Source: Candidatus Stahliibacteriota bacterium
GTDB lineage: Bacteria > Hydrothermota > Tepidihabitantia > B3-TA06
Length of the DNA: 21,911 bases
Assembly: GCA_030592225.1 (NCBI GenBank)
Contig: JAUVJT010000012.1
Span: 1 to 21,911 of the forward strand
Direction of reading: 5' to 3'
Shown here: positions 13,392 through 21,890 of the stretch, piece after piece
Numbering within the stretch: position 1 is the first letter of the stretch
Layout: each line of letters opens with the position of its first letter
The notes under the pieces: model-generated
What the model was told of the DNA's origin: nothing
Databases searched by the model: none
What the model saw: the letters and a program-made list of their open reading frames with translations, nothing else
Position numbers and translations under genes: made by a program

Positions 13392-14655
13392 TGCTGAAGT
13401 GACGCTCCTACTTGTCATAGCGCTTTTTGGAGGGACGGCCGATCGGGTGATGGCCGTGGTGGATGAAGAGGCTATCCTTGCCAGCGAGGTTTCTTTGATG
13501 GTGACTCTTGCCAGGCTTGAGTCACCCGTGCCTTTGGGTCCTGAAACCGAGGATTCGCTTGCCGCCCAGGTACTGGATCAGCTTATTGCCCAGAAGCTGA
13601 TTTTCAAAAAGGCGCGTCTCGACTCGACCATAGTGGTGGATAGGACGGAGATAGCCCGCAGTGTCGACCGGCAATTAGAAGGTTTCTACTCCCAGCTCGA
13701 TTCGTTTCCCGAAACCCTGGCGCAGTTGCAAGAGGCGGGATTAAGCAGGGATCGGTTGCGCCAGATGCTTATGAATCAGGGGCGCTACCAGGCCATTGTT
13801 CAGCAGATGCTGGCGGCGCAAGGCAAAACTCAGCCCTACGTTTCGCCCAATGAAGTAAGGGAATACTACGATTTGCACCGCGACTCCATTGCCGTTGTTC
13901 CCGGCTATATCAGCATGGCTCATATAGCCTTCAGTGTTCTTCCCTCCCAGGCCGAGCAGGCTCGCATAGAACGCAAGATACTTGAGGTTATGGATATCCT
14001 TTCCCGCGGCGGCGAATTTGACGTGCTGGCTTCCTCTTTCTCCGAAGACCCCGGTAGCAGATCGCGAGGCGGGTCACTGGGCTGGGTAAAGCGCGGAGAG
14101 CTTTTTCCCGAGATAGATTCGATCATCTTCTCCCTTCCTGTGGGACGCGTTTCGCCTCCGGTTCCATCACGCGACGGTTATCATCTATTCCTGGTAGAAT
14201 CGCGTTCCGGTGACAGAATCTACGTGCGGCACATGCTGTTCAAGCAGCGCATAACCAGAAGGGATACCCTGCGGGTTATCGAACTTGCCGATAGAATAAG
14301 AGAAGAGATAATCGCAGGCGAGTTGAGTTTTGCCGAAGCGGCGCGAAAATACTCCGAGGATGTCACCAGCAGCAGCGAGGGAGGCTTCATCGGAGAGGTT
14401 CCCCTTTCCGTGCTCACTCCTCCTTTTGATTCGGTTGCCGCCGGCATTGATTCGGGGCAGGTCAGCAAGCCGTTTGTCTCGGACATGGGCGTGCATCTTC
14501 TCTACGCGGTGAATAAACAAGAAGAACGCAAACTTACCTTTGACGAAATGCAGGTACAGATACGCAACTATCTGGCTGCGTTAAAACAGGAATCCTGGCT
14601 TGAGGACTTGATCACAGAGGCTCAAGAGGAGTTCTATGTCGAAAAAAATCTCTGA
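13360..14655 (+). CDS. SurA-like periplasmic chaperone with two parvulin domains
   Basis: The mature part starts ADRVMAVVDEEAILASEV, matching SurA's VDKVAAVVNNGVVLESDV. A SurA-N domain is followed by two parvulin domains at about 181-280 (GGEFDVLASSFSEDPGSRSRGGSLGWV) and 285-384 (ELSFAEAARKYSEDVTSSSEGGFIG), the SurA architecture. Outer-membrane protein biogenesis is the known role of SurA. The start is uncertain. A TTG at 13360 gives a signal peptide with positive charges but overlaps the previous gene by 32 bp and lacks a ribosome site; a GTG at 13399 gives a very short signal lacking charge. Length is 431 residues from the TTG. It overlaps the activator gene by 20 bp. Confidence 0.85.
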   Translation: MRFTWRIFSTDAEVTLLLVIALFGGTADRVMAVVDEEAILASEVSLMVTLARLESPVPLGPETEDSLAAQVLDQLIAQKLIFKKARLDSTIVVDRTEIARSVDRQLEGFYSQLDSFPETLAQLQEAGLSRDRLRQMLMNQGRYQAIVQQMLAAQGKTQPYVSPNEVREYYDLHRDSIAVVPGYISMAHIAFSVLPSQAEQARIERKILEVMDILSRGGEFDVLASSFSEDPGSRSRGGSLGWVKRGELFPEIDSIIFSLPVGRVSPPVPSRDGYHLFLVESRSGDRIYVRHMLFKQRITRRDTLRVIELADRIREEIIAGELSFAEAARKYSEDVTSSSEGGFIGEVPLSVLTPPFDSVAAGIDSGQVSKPFVSDMGVHLLYAVNKQEERKLTFDEMQVQIRNYLAALKQESWLEDLITEAQEEFYVEKNL

Positions 14656-16177
14656 AGAGACTTCCGACGCAGCTGCAATAGGCGCTGAAGAACTGCGCCG
14701 GCTGATGGAGGTCACCGGGCGGTTGCTTTCCACCATAGACTTCGACCAGCTGCTTGAGATTATTCTGGAATCGGCCAAATCGTTGACCAAATCAGGGGCC
14801 TCATCCCTGCTTCTGCTCGACGAAAAGGTAGGCAAGCTTCGTTTTGCAGTGGCCACGGGCGAAGCTAAGGATTCCCTGTCATCGCTTTACGTTCCCTTGG
14901 GCGAGGAAAGCATAGCGGGTTACGTGGCCTTGAAGGGCGAACCGCTCGTGGTCAACGACGTCAAGAAAGACGGCCGGTGGTACTCCGGGGTTGACGAGGC
15001 AACCTCGTTCCAGACTCATTCCATCCTGGGAGTTCCTCTTAAGCTCGAAGGCAAAACGGTGGGCGTCATCGAGGTTCTCAACAAAGAAGACAAGCAGGAG
15101 TTTAGTCCCGACGACGTAAGACTGCTCGAACTTCTGGCCGGTCAGGCAGCACAGGTATTACGCAACGCCCAGGAGTACATGGATCTGCAGGCCTCCAAGC
15201 GCGTGATAGAGGCTTCCCATGAACTGCGCTACAAGATTGTTGCGGGTTCCGCGCAGCTGGTTGATGTTATAGACCTGGCCGCGCGGGTTGCGGATTCCAA
15301 CACCACAATCATTATCACCGGAGAGAGCGGTACCGGCAAGGAATTGATGGCGCGCTATATCCATCATAACAGTCCGCGCCGCGAGGGCCCTTTTGTGGTA
15401 GTCAACTGCGCCGCCATCCCCACCACTTTAATCGAGAGCGAACTGTTCGGTTATGAAAAGGGCGCGTTTACCGGAGCCACGGCACGCAAGGAAGGCAAGT
15501 TTGAGCAGGCGCACAAAGGGACGCTTTTCTTGGATGAGATAGGGGATCTGGGGCTTGAAACCCAGGTCAAGCTTCTGCGGTTTTTCGAGGAGAAGGAATT
15601 TGAAAGGCTGGGAGGCAAGGAGCGGTTGAGTGTTGACGTTCGTGTAGTTACTGCGACCAACCAGGATCTTGTCGAGTTAATCAAAGAAAAGAGGTTCCGT
15701 CAGGATCTCTACTACCGGATTGACGTCTTTCCCCTCGAGCTTCCCGCCCTGCGTGAGCGCAAGGGCGACATTCCCATTCTCGTAGAACATTTCATAACCC
15801 TTTTCAATATGGAGACCACCAGGGGTATCGAGGGTATTGACAAGCAGGCTCTTGCCAAGCTGGGGACCTACGATTGGCCAGGCAACATACGCGAACTGCG
15901 CAACGTGATTGAGCGTGCATTTGTGCTTTCACCCGGCTCCACTCTCCGTGCCGAGGATATTGTTATAGGCAAGGGACCGCGCGAGGAGCAGCCCGATATC
16001 TTTGAGGGTAATAAGCCCTGGCTCGATGCTGTTGCCGATTTCAAGAAGAAATATCTTCACCGAACCCTTAAGAAAACCAGAGGCAATCATAAAATGGCCG
16101 CCCGGATGCTGGGCATTCAACCCAGTTACCTTTCCCGACTAAAGAAAGAATTGGGTCTTGAAAAGGAGGGATTTTGA
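14636..16177 (+). CDS. Sigma-54-dependent activator with GAF sensor
   Basis: This 513-residue protein has an N-terminal GAF domain (about 25-180), an AAA+ sigma-54 activator domain with Walker A GESGTGKE at 229-236, the GAFTGA loop at 276-281 and Walker B TLFLDEIG at 296-303, and a C-terminal Fis-type helix-turn-helix (about 473-510, MAARMLGIQPSYLSRLKKELGL). It has no receiver domain, so a small ligand or another cue through GAF controls it. The ATG at 14636 has GGAG a few bases upstream and lies within the end of the SurA-like gene. I saw no clear -24/-12 sigma-54 promoter in the window, so its targets are probably elsewhere. Confidence 0.92.
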   Translation: MSKKISEETSDAAAIGAEELRRLMEVTGRLLSTIDFDQLLEIILESAKSLTKSGASSLLLLDEKVGKLRFAVATGEAKDSLSSLYVPLGEESIAGYVALKGEPLVVNDVKKDGRWYSGVDEATSFQTHSILGVPLKLEGKTVGVIEVLNKEDKQEFSPDDVRLLELLAGQAAQVLRNAQEYMDLQASKRVIEASHELRYKIVAGSAQLVDVIDLAARVADSNTTIIITGESGTGKELMARYIHHNSPRREGPFVVVNCAAIPTTLIESELFGYEKGAFTGATARKEGKFEQAHKGTLFLDEIGDLGLETQVKLLRFFEEKEFERLGGKERLSVDVRVVTATNQDLVELIKEKRFRQDLYYRIDVFPLELPALRERKGDIPILVEHFITLFNMETTRGIEGIDKQALAKLGTYDWPGNIRELRNVIERAFVLSPGSTLRAEDIVIGKGPREEQPDIFEGNKPWLDAVADFKKKYLHRTLKKTRGNHKMAARMLGIQPSYLSRLKKELGLEKEGF

Positions 16178-16860
16178 CCGAAGGCAAGCGTCTTTTATCG
16201 GTATTTATAGCGCCTAACTCACTGTTCGAAGATTTACGGGAGGGCCCGCGATGGCTGGTTCCCTTCCTCGTTCTTATCCTGGTGGCCGCTGTAGCCGCAG
16301 TACTGCCGCGCCTGTTGATTTCAGCGGACATCTGGCTGGGTGTGATGCGTGACAGGCTGCCCGAAGGTATGGCCATGAGCGCCGAACAGATGATGACCAT
16401 GGCACAGCAGATGAGTTCGCCCATTGCTCTTGCAGGGGTTGCCGTATCGGTAACGGTTCTGAATTCGATAGTTACCTTTGCCTCCGCCCTTCTATTCTGG
16501 GCGTTGTTCGCGTTTTTCGGCACCGAGAGTTCGTATAAAAAAACCCTGGCCGTGGTAGCCTATTCCGGTCTTATCACGGCGCTGGGAATGATTCTGCTCT
16601 CCGTGCTCGCCATATCGTTTCAGAGGTTGGATATTACCACCTCGCTTGCTTTTTTGTCTTTTCTTGACCAGGACACTTTCCTTTACCGTTTTGCCGCCCA
16701 GATTGATTTCTTTACAGTGTGGCGGGTGCTCATCATGGGAGCGGGGTTTGCCGTGGTTACGAATACCAGGAAGTTCACGAGTTGCACGATAGTCATTGTT
16801 CTGTGGCTTGCGCTGTCCTTGCTGCTTTCTTTGGTGCGCCTCGGCGGCGCAGTGCGGTGA
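16174..16860 (+). CDS. Yip1-family membrane protein
   Basis: This 228-residue integral membrane protein has about five hydrophobic segments. The N-terminal part (LLSVFIAPNSLFEDLREGPRW, then VPFLVLILVAAVAAVLP) and the middle GTESSYKKTLAVVAYSGL fit the Yip1 domain family (PF04893), whose role in bacteria is unknown. The TTG start at 16174 is decided by a strong AAGGAGGGA just upstream and by the four-base TTGA overlap with the activator stop. It also overlaps the next gene by four bases (GTGA), so it is tightly coupled to both neighbours. Confidence 0.75.
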   Translation: MTEGKRLLSVFIAPNSLFEDLREGPRWLVPFLVLILVAAVAAVLPRLLISADIWLGVMRDRLPEGMAMSAEQMMTMAQQMSSPIALAGVAVSVTVLNSIVTFASALLFWALFAFFGTESSYKKTLAVVAYSGLITALGMILLSVLAISFQRLDITTSLAFLSFLDQDTFLYRFAAQIDFFTVWRVLIMGAGFAVVTNTRKFTSCTIVIVLWLALSLLLSLVRLGGAVR

Positions 16861-19058
16861 TTTCAGCCGATGTCTTAGTTATAGGCGCCGGGCCGGCAGG
16901 TGCAGAAGCGGCCTACCGGCTCTCCGAAGCAGGTTTGAGAGTGGTGGTGCTCGAAAAATTGTCCCTTACACGTGAAAAATCCTGCGGCGGAGCCATCCAG
17001 ACCGGGGAACTTCTGGAGTTCGGCAGTCCTCCTGCTGATATCATCGAACGCCGAGCCACAGCCGCCCGGATATTCGGGCCATCCGGTTCTTTCCTTGAGA
17101 TATCAACCGAGCACGAGGGGCAGGGAGGAATCACCGTAAAACGTTCCACCTACGACCGCTGGCTGCAGCAGCGTGCGGTTAAGGCTCAGTTCGTTGAGCA
17201 CGCCGACATCGCATCACTCTCAAGAAATAAAAATATCTGGCAGGTCATCGTTGATACCCCGGAGGAGAGGGTATCCATCGAGTCCCCCCTGATAGTACAC
17301 GCAGCCGGCGGCAACGCCTCGCGTCTTGAAGAAAAACTGGGACTCGAACCCGTTTCCTACGAGGGTATGGGTATCACCTGCCAGTTCTGGCTGCAATCCG
17401 ATCAAGCTGTCCTCGACCAGGCTTTCGGCAACGCAATCGAGTTCCACTTCGTGCCTGAACACATCCCGGACGGATACTTTTGGCTGTTTCCCAAGCGCGA
17501 TATTCTGGTCGCAGGAGTGGGCACAACCATGGACGTGATTCGCGGGCGTCGAATATCTCTCCTTAAAGAACTGGAGGAATTCGTATCGGCTCAATTGCCC
17601 CGATTGGGTCTTAGGCGGGATTTGCCCCGCGTCCGGCAGGATGGGGGCAAGGTGCCCATGAGGCTCAGAACCCCCATTTACGCTGACGGGCTGCTGGTTG
17701 CAGGTGACGCCGCCGGGGTTGGCTCCATCATCCACGGGGGAGGCATCTACCAGGCGCGCAAGACCGCGGTGTTTGCCGCAGAGGCCGTTCAACGGTATCT
17801 GGATGGTGATGAGAAAGCTCTTGCCCGCTATCAGGAGCGTGTTGTTGAGTACTTCACGGATTACGAGCGGCGCTGGGACAGGAGGCTCAAGCCGTTTCTC
17901 ACCGACGAGCACCTGATCCGTTTGATATTGGACAACGGCAAGGACGATGAGTCAATCAAGGAAGGCCTGGGAATCCTCCTTTCATCCACCCAGGGGCATC
18001 GGCGCGCCTACGAATTGATTGAGGAGGCTTCGTTCGTTCTTATCGCCGGTGAACTGGATTCCATCATCCGTGACGAACGGGCGCTCATCAACCGTAAACT
18101 CGAAGAGCTTTTTACCTCGGACACTCACCTGCACCGCATGGTGAACGAGGTGCTGCTGTGCGGGGGCAAGCGGCTTCGTGCGATACTGGTTTTACTCGTT
18201 GGGCAGTCCCTGGGTGCGTCATTGGACGATCTCCTTCCAGTAGCCATTGCATACGAGGTTTCCCACACCGCGTCGCTGGTGCACGACGACATCATTGACG
18301 GCGGCGAGTGGAGACGAGGAGCCCAGACCCTGCACCGCAAGTATGGCGTAGGACATGCCATCACTGCGGGCGACGCGCTGCTCATAAAGGGTTTTGAGAT
18401 GATGGTATCGTATCAAGGCCGTGAAGGGGTGGACAAGGATACTGTTATTAGATTAATCAACGTAGGTTGCAGGTCGGGTCTTGAAGCGTCGGAAGGCGAG
18501 GTGCGCGACATAAATTTCTCACCTGATGAAATCGAGGGCAAGAGTGTTGATGACTACGTCGAATTGATTCGATTGAAGACCGGCGCTTTGCTCGAGGCGG
18601 CAACCGAGGCCGGCGCGGTGCTTGCCAAGGCTACTGCAGAAACCGCCACCGCCATGCGGGAGTTCGGCAGGGACCTGGGAATCGCGTTCCAGATATACGA
18701 CGACGCCAAGGACCTGCTGGCTTCCTCCACGGTCAGCCTCAAATCCCGGTTTACCGACATCAAGAAGGGCAAGCTCACTGCCCAGCTTATCCATACCGTT
18801 CATGCCGCGTCCCCTGACGATCGAGCCCGGCTCCTGCACCTTCTCTCTATGGGTTCCTCCGAGGGAGCCGAGGAAATCCTGGAGTTGTACCGGAAGTATG
18901 ATGCTCTTCAGTTCAACCAGGAACTTTCGCGCAAATATCTTGATAAGGCACAGAAAAAGCTGGAAGAGTTGCCGGAGTCATCACATAAAGAAAAGCTTGC
19001 CGGTATCCTGCGGGTACTTGGTTACTGGACACGGTTCGCTCCGGAAGGGGGAGATTGA
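16857..19058 (+). CDS. Fusion: geranylgeranyl reductase-type flavoprotein + trans-polyprenyl diphosphate synthase
   Basis: This 733-residue protein has two complete enzymes. Residues 1 to about 390 are a geranylgeranyl-reductase-family FAD enzyme: GAGPAG at 10-15, REKSCGGAIQTGEL, GYFWLFPKRDILVAGVG, and the second FAD motif GLLVAGDAAGVGSIIHGGGI. Residues about 395-733 are a trans-isoprenyl diphosphate synthase: GGKRLRAILVLLVG, the first aspartate motif DDIID at 477-481 and the second DDAKD at 615-619. Small residues (A, S) stand five and four positions before the first motif, which in this family favours longer chains. The GTG at 16857 overlaps the Yip1 stop by four bases; an upstream extension is only noise. 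One chain could make a polyprenyl diphosphate and a linked flavoenzyme could reduce its double bonds, but this is inferred. Confidence 0.88.
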   Translation: MISADVLVIGAGPAGAEAAYRLSEAGLRVVVLEKLSLTREKSCGGAIQTGELLEFGSPPADIIERRATAARIFGPSGSFLEISTEHEGQGGITVKRSTYDRWLQQRAVKAQFVEHADIASLSRNKNIWQVIVDTPEERVSIESPLIVHAAGGNASRLEEKLGLEPVSYEGMGITCQFWLQSDQAVLDQAFGNAIEFHFVPEHIPDGYFWLFPKRDILVAGVGTTMDVIRGRRISLLKELEEFVSAQLPRLGLRRDLPRVRQDGGKVPMRLRTPIYADGLLVAGDAAGVGSIIHGGGIYQARKTAVFAAEAVQRYLDGDEKALARYQERVVEYFTDYERRWDRRLKPFLTDEHLIRLILDNGKDDESIKEGLGILLSSTQGHRRAYELIEEASFVLIAGELDSIIRDERALINRKLEELFTSDTHLHRMVNEVLLCGGKRLRAILVLLVGQSLGASLDDLLPVAIAYEVSHTASLVHDDIIDGGEWRRGAQTLHRKYGVGHAITAGDALLIKGFEMMVSYQGREGVDKDTVIRLINVGCRSGLEASEGEVRDINFSPDEIEGKSVDDYVELIRLKTGALLEAATEAGAVLAKATAETATAMREFGRDLGIAFQIYDDAKDLLASSTVSLKSRFTDIKKGKLTAQLIHTVHAASPDDRARLLHLLSMGSSEGAEEILELYRKYDALQFNQELSRKYLDKAQKKLEELPESSHKEKLAGILRVLGYWTRFAPEGGD

Positions 19059-19244
19059 ACCACAAAGGACACAGAGGACACAAAGAAACGCGCCTCCGGC
19101 GCGCATTGCAAAATTCAAATTGCAAAATTCAAATTGCAAATGGGAGTTTTTGGTTAAGAGCACCTGATCTAATCTCCTCCGCATTTGAGACAAAATATGC
19201 CATAGGTGTTTGTTCTCTTTGTGGTCTTTGTGAGCTTTGTGGTT
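19058..19244 (+). mobile_element. MITE-like inverted-repeat element
   Basis: AACCACAAAG (19058-19067) is the exact reverse complement of CTTTGTGGTT (19235-19244), and inner CACAAAG/CTTTGTG copies extend the similarity. Inside are a strong hairpin CGCGCC/GGCGCG (19089-19103) and 2.6 tandem copies of a 14-bp AT-rich unit beginning ATTGCAAAATTC (19105-19140). No coding capacity is seen. It starts at the last base of the fusion gene's stop and ends eight bases before the DUF362 start. It resembles ACCACAAAGGACACAGAG-type repeats common between genes of many bacteria. Confidence 0.6.
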
Positions 19245-19252
19245 AAGATCCC

Positions 19253-20602
19253 ATGAGAAAAGAAAAGGTCATACTTAAAAGAATAGACAGCTACGACGTG
19301 CAGGCCATCCGGCATTTTACGGGTGAAGCGATCCGTATCCTGGACATCGAATCCAAACCCCGCGCCTTTGTAAAACCCAACCTGGTGCAGGCCACCCGGT
19401 ACGCGGAGCACGCCTACACCCATCCTGAGTTCCTGCGCGGGGTGTTCAAGGCGCTCAACGAATCAGGAATCACGGAGCGAGTTCTGTTCGAGGACTGCGG
19501 GCTTGCCGTTCCCCTGCGTCACGCCTTTCGTACCTCCGGGTATAACCGACTCTGTAAGGAAGAAAAGGTACGATTCCTTAACCTGTCCGAGGCGGTGCAC
19601 GATGCGTTCGTAAAAATCAAAGGGGGAGAGGTTCACACTGAGCTGCCGTTGCCCTCCCTGCTTCTCCAGGACGGCATCCGGGTGTACGCGCCCAAGCTCA
19701 AGGTGCATTCCCAGACCGACATCACCGGCGCGTGCAAGCTGATGATAGGCATCATCAAGCGTTCCATTCGGCTTCACCGGCATCATTACGATCTGGGGCG
19801 TAAGATTGTGGATGCGCTTACCGCCTATCCGCCCGATCTCATATTGATGGACGCAATAACCATCGGCATAAACGGGGTGGGGTGTCCTGATCCGGTTGAC
19901 CTCGGCGTGGTGATTGCCGCCCGCAACCCGGTGGCCGCTGATGCGGTGGCAGCCTGGCTCCTGGGGTTCGATCCGGCAAAAATTGAACACCTCGCCCTTG
20001 CATCCGGGCGCGGCCTGGGGCCGATCGATCTTTCCAAGATTGAAATCATCAACCCAGACGGAATTAAACCGGCACGTAAAGGCGCGTTCAAAGAACGCGA
20101 TATAGGCACGCTCAACCCGCACATCCGCTACTTTGAGGGCCAGGTGCACGACGGTCGTCGCTGCCGGGGCGGGTGCATCGGGTTCGTGGCCGAGGCCATT
20201 CACTACGTCAACCACTACCGCGCCTGGCGGCGGCAAGAGAAGGTCGGCTTTGTGGCGAGAGCGCTTTTCCGCCTCCTCGGTCAGCAGCCTTCCCAGGAGC
20301 GACCCAGGTCTCTCGGCGTGGTTGTAGGCGACTACCAGGGCGAGATACCGGCTGATGTCAAAGATAACCTTATCTTCGCAGGCGACTGTACCCGTGCCGA
20401 CGGGGTCAAGCCCCGCGTGCATCTTAAGGGATGCCCGGTGTACATGGGCAAAAAGACCCTGGTGTTTGCGCTTCGGGCAAGGCTCCTTAACCCCTATCTG
20501 GACGTAGTGGAGGGGATACCCTTTTTGAGGGCTGTTGTTATCGAGCGGCTTATTAAGGTCTGGAATATAATTACACACCATTTTTTCAGGAGGAGAACAT
20601 GA
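19253..20602 (+). CDS. DUF362-family protein
   Basis: This 449-residue protein has the DUF362 fold signature in its first 280 residues: VKPNLVQATRYAEHAYTHPE, APKLKVHSQTDITGACKLMIG, DLILMDAITIGINGVG and RNPVAADAVAAWLLGFDP. The last third holds four well placed cysteines, C304 and C308 (CRGGC), C379 (GDCT) and C394 (KGCP), which could bind an iron-sulfur cluster; this is inference. DUF362 proteins are often near redox or maturation genes but have no settled function. The ATG at 19253 lacks a good ribosome site and follows the MITE-like element by eight bases. The gene ends in an ATGA overlap with rmuC. Confidence 0.85.
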   Translation: MRKEKVILKRIDSYDVQAIRHFTGEAIRILDIESKPRAFVKPNLVQATRYAEHAYTHPEFLRGVFKALNESGITERVLFEDCGLAVPLRHAFRTSGYNRLCKEEKVRFLNLSEAVHDAFVKIKGGEVHTELPLPSLLLQDGIRVYAPKLKVHSQTDITGACKLMIGIIKRSIRLHRHHYDLGRKIVDALTAYPPDLILMDAITIGINGVGCPDPVDLGVVIAARNPVAADAVAAWLLGFDPAKIEHLALASGRGLGPIDLSKIEIINPDGIKPARKGAFKERDIGTLNPHIRYFEGQVHDGRRCRGGCIGFVAEAIHYVNHYRAWRRQEKVGFVARALFRLLGQQPSQERPRSLGVVVGDYQGEIPADVKDNLIFAGDCTRADGVKPRVHLKGCPVYMGKKTLVFALRARLLNPYLDVVEGIPFLRAVVIERLIKVWNIITHHFFRRRT

Positions 20603-21627
20603 TTGGAATCTACGTTGCATTGGGGGTGGTGGGAGTGCTGGCGATGCTGCTGCTGATGGTTATCCTCAAGATGTTCCGCGACCAGCGAACCCGACGTGCT
20701 GAAGAAGAGAAGATGAGACAAGAAGAAAAACTTGTCCAGGATTCAATCAAGGAGAAACTCATCAAGCTGGAGACGCTGGCGGCAAATCCGGCTCAGGCCA
20801 AAACGTTGGATGAGATTAACAAACGGCTGGATTCGACTACCAAGCTGTTTGGTGACATAAGCAAAGGTCTGGGTCAGATGCAGGAAGCTGCCAAGGGGAT
20901 GGCCGACGTAGAGAAATCAATCACGACATTTCAGGAGTTACTCATCTCTCCCAAGGTTCGCGGGGGATTCGGCGAGGTTCTTCTCAATGAACTCATCAAG
21001 GATGTGCTGCCCCCGGCATCTTACCAGTTTCAGTATAGATTCAAAGACAGAACTGCGGTTGATGTCGTCATCAAGGCTGGGAGTCACCTCATTCCCATAG
21101 ACTCGAAGTTTCCGCTTGAGGATTTTCAACGAATGGTAAACGAGGAGTTGACCGAGGATCAGTTCAAGCAGAGATTCAAACAGCTAATGACCCCTCGGGT
21201 AAAAGAGGTGCAGAAGTACATCAAACCCGACGAAGGAACCCTCAACTTTGCCTTGATGTACATTCCTTCGGAAAAGATATACTCGAGACTTTCGGGTATG
21301 GACGACCTGATGGCTTCGTTTCGCAGGATTCACGTGTTTCCGGTTTCTCCTTCAACGTTCTATCAGTTTCTTGAAACAATCAGGCTCGGCCTGAGGGGAC
21401 TGGAGATTCAGGAAAACGTCAAGAGGATACTGGACACGTTGAACAGGGTCGCCAAGGAGTTCGATATGGCGAAGGAAGAGTGGGGCAAGGTGGGAACCCA
21501 CCTGACAAACGCCCGTACCCAGTACGACAAGGTCAGTAAGCGACTTGATAGAATCAGTGACAAGATTGACGCCCTTGAAGTTGAACAGGAGGAAGGGCAG
21601 AAGGAGATACCCTATGAGGATACTTGA
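20599..21627 (+). CDS. rmuC: RmuC-family DNA recombination protein
   Basis: This 342-residue protein has an N-terminal membrane anchor (residues 3-25), a charged helical region likely to be coiled coil (about 27-65), and the RmuC domain: KVRGGFGEVLLNELIKDVLP, the PD-(D/E)XK-like stretch AVDVVIKAG..LIPIDSKFPLEDF, HVFPVSPSTFYQFLETIRLGLRGLEI. RmuC limits rearrangement at short inverted repeats in E. coli, which fits the many inverted repeats here, although the link is speculative. The start ATG at 20599 has AGGAGGAG three bases upstream and overlaps DUF362 by four bases. It is shorter than E. coli RmuC. Confidence 0.92.
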   Translation: MIGIYVALGVVGVLAMLLLMVILKMFRDQRTRRAEEEKMRQEEKLVQDSIKEKLIKLETLAANPAQAKTLDEINKRLDSTTKLFGDISKGLGQMQEAAKGMADVEKSITTFQELLISPKVRGGFGEVLLNELIKDVLPPASYQFQYRFKDRTAVDVVIKAGSHLIPIDSKFPLEDFQRMVNEELTEDQFKQRFKQLMTPRVKEVQKYIKPDEGTLNFALMYIPSEKIYSRLSGMDDLMASFRRIHVFPVSPSTFYQFLETIRLGLRGLEIQENVKRILDTLNRVAKEFDMAKEEWGKVGTHLTNARTQYDKVSKRLDRISDKIDALEVEQEEGQKEIPYEDT

Positions 21628-21668
21628 ATCGTTGAGAATTAAAACAGATACGAAGGAATAAACTAACG

Positions 21669-21877
21669 GTGAAAAGAAGGCTTACGCCGCTTGCTAAGGT
21701 GCATAGAAAAAATCTGACCAAAGCTGAAGTTAAATTATGGGTATACTTGAGTGGCAAGAAACTTAACGCAAAGTTCAGGAAGCAATGCGTGGGTTCAATA
21801 ATGAAGTGCAACACCTTGGAAAACGAGAGGGATTTCGTTATCCTAAGGATGTATGTACAAGGAATACCATCATTTGA
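21669..21877 (+). pseudogene. DUF559 endonuclease-like gene, deleted and frameshifted
   Basis: From a GTG at 21669 the frame reads KRRLTPLAKVHRKNLTKAEV then LWVYLSGKKLNAKFRKQ, matching the N-terminus of DUF559 (very-short-patch-repair-like) proteins. It should continue with the catalytic VDFYC...DGGQH block, which is missing. Instead, in another frame, GFNNEVQHLG follows, resembling the NNEV motif near the normal C-terminus, and stops at 21877. The original frame stays open to the window edge but no longer looks like the family. An internal deletion of the core is the simplest reading. Confidence 0.55.
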
Positions 21878-21890
21878 GTTTGAAGGAGCG

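Noticed and set aside
19463..20620. Long minus-strand open frame opposite the DUF362 gene
   Set aside because: DUF362 on the plus strand has clear family motifs; the opposite frame has none.
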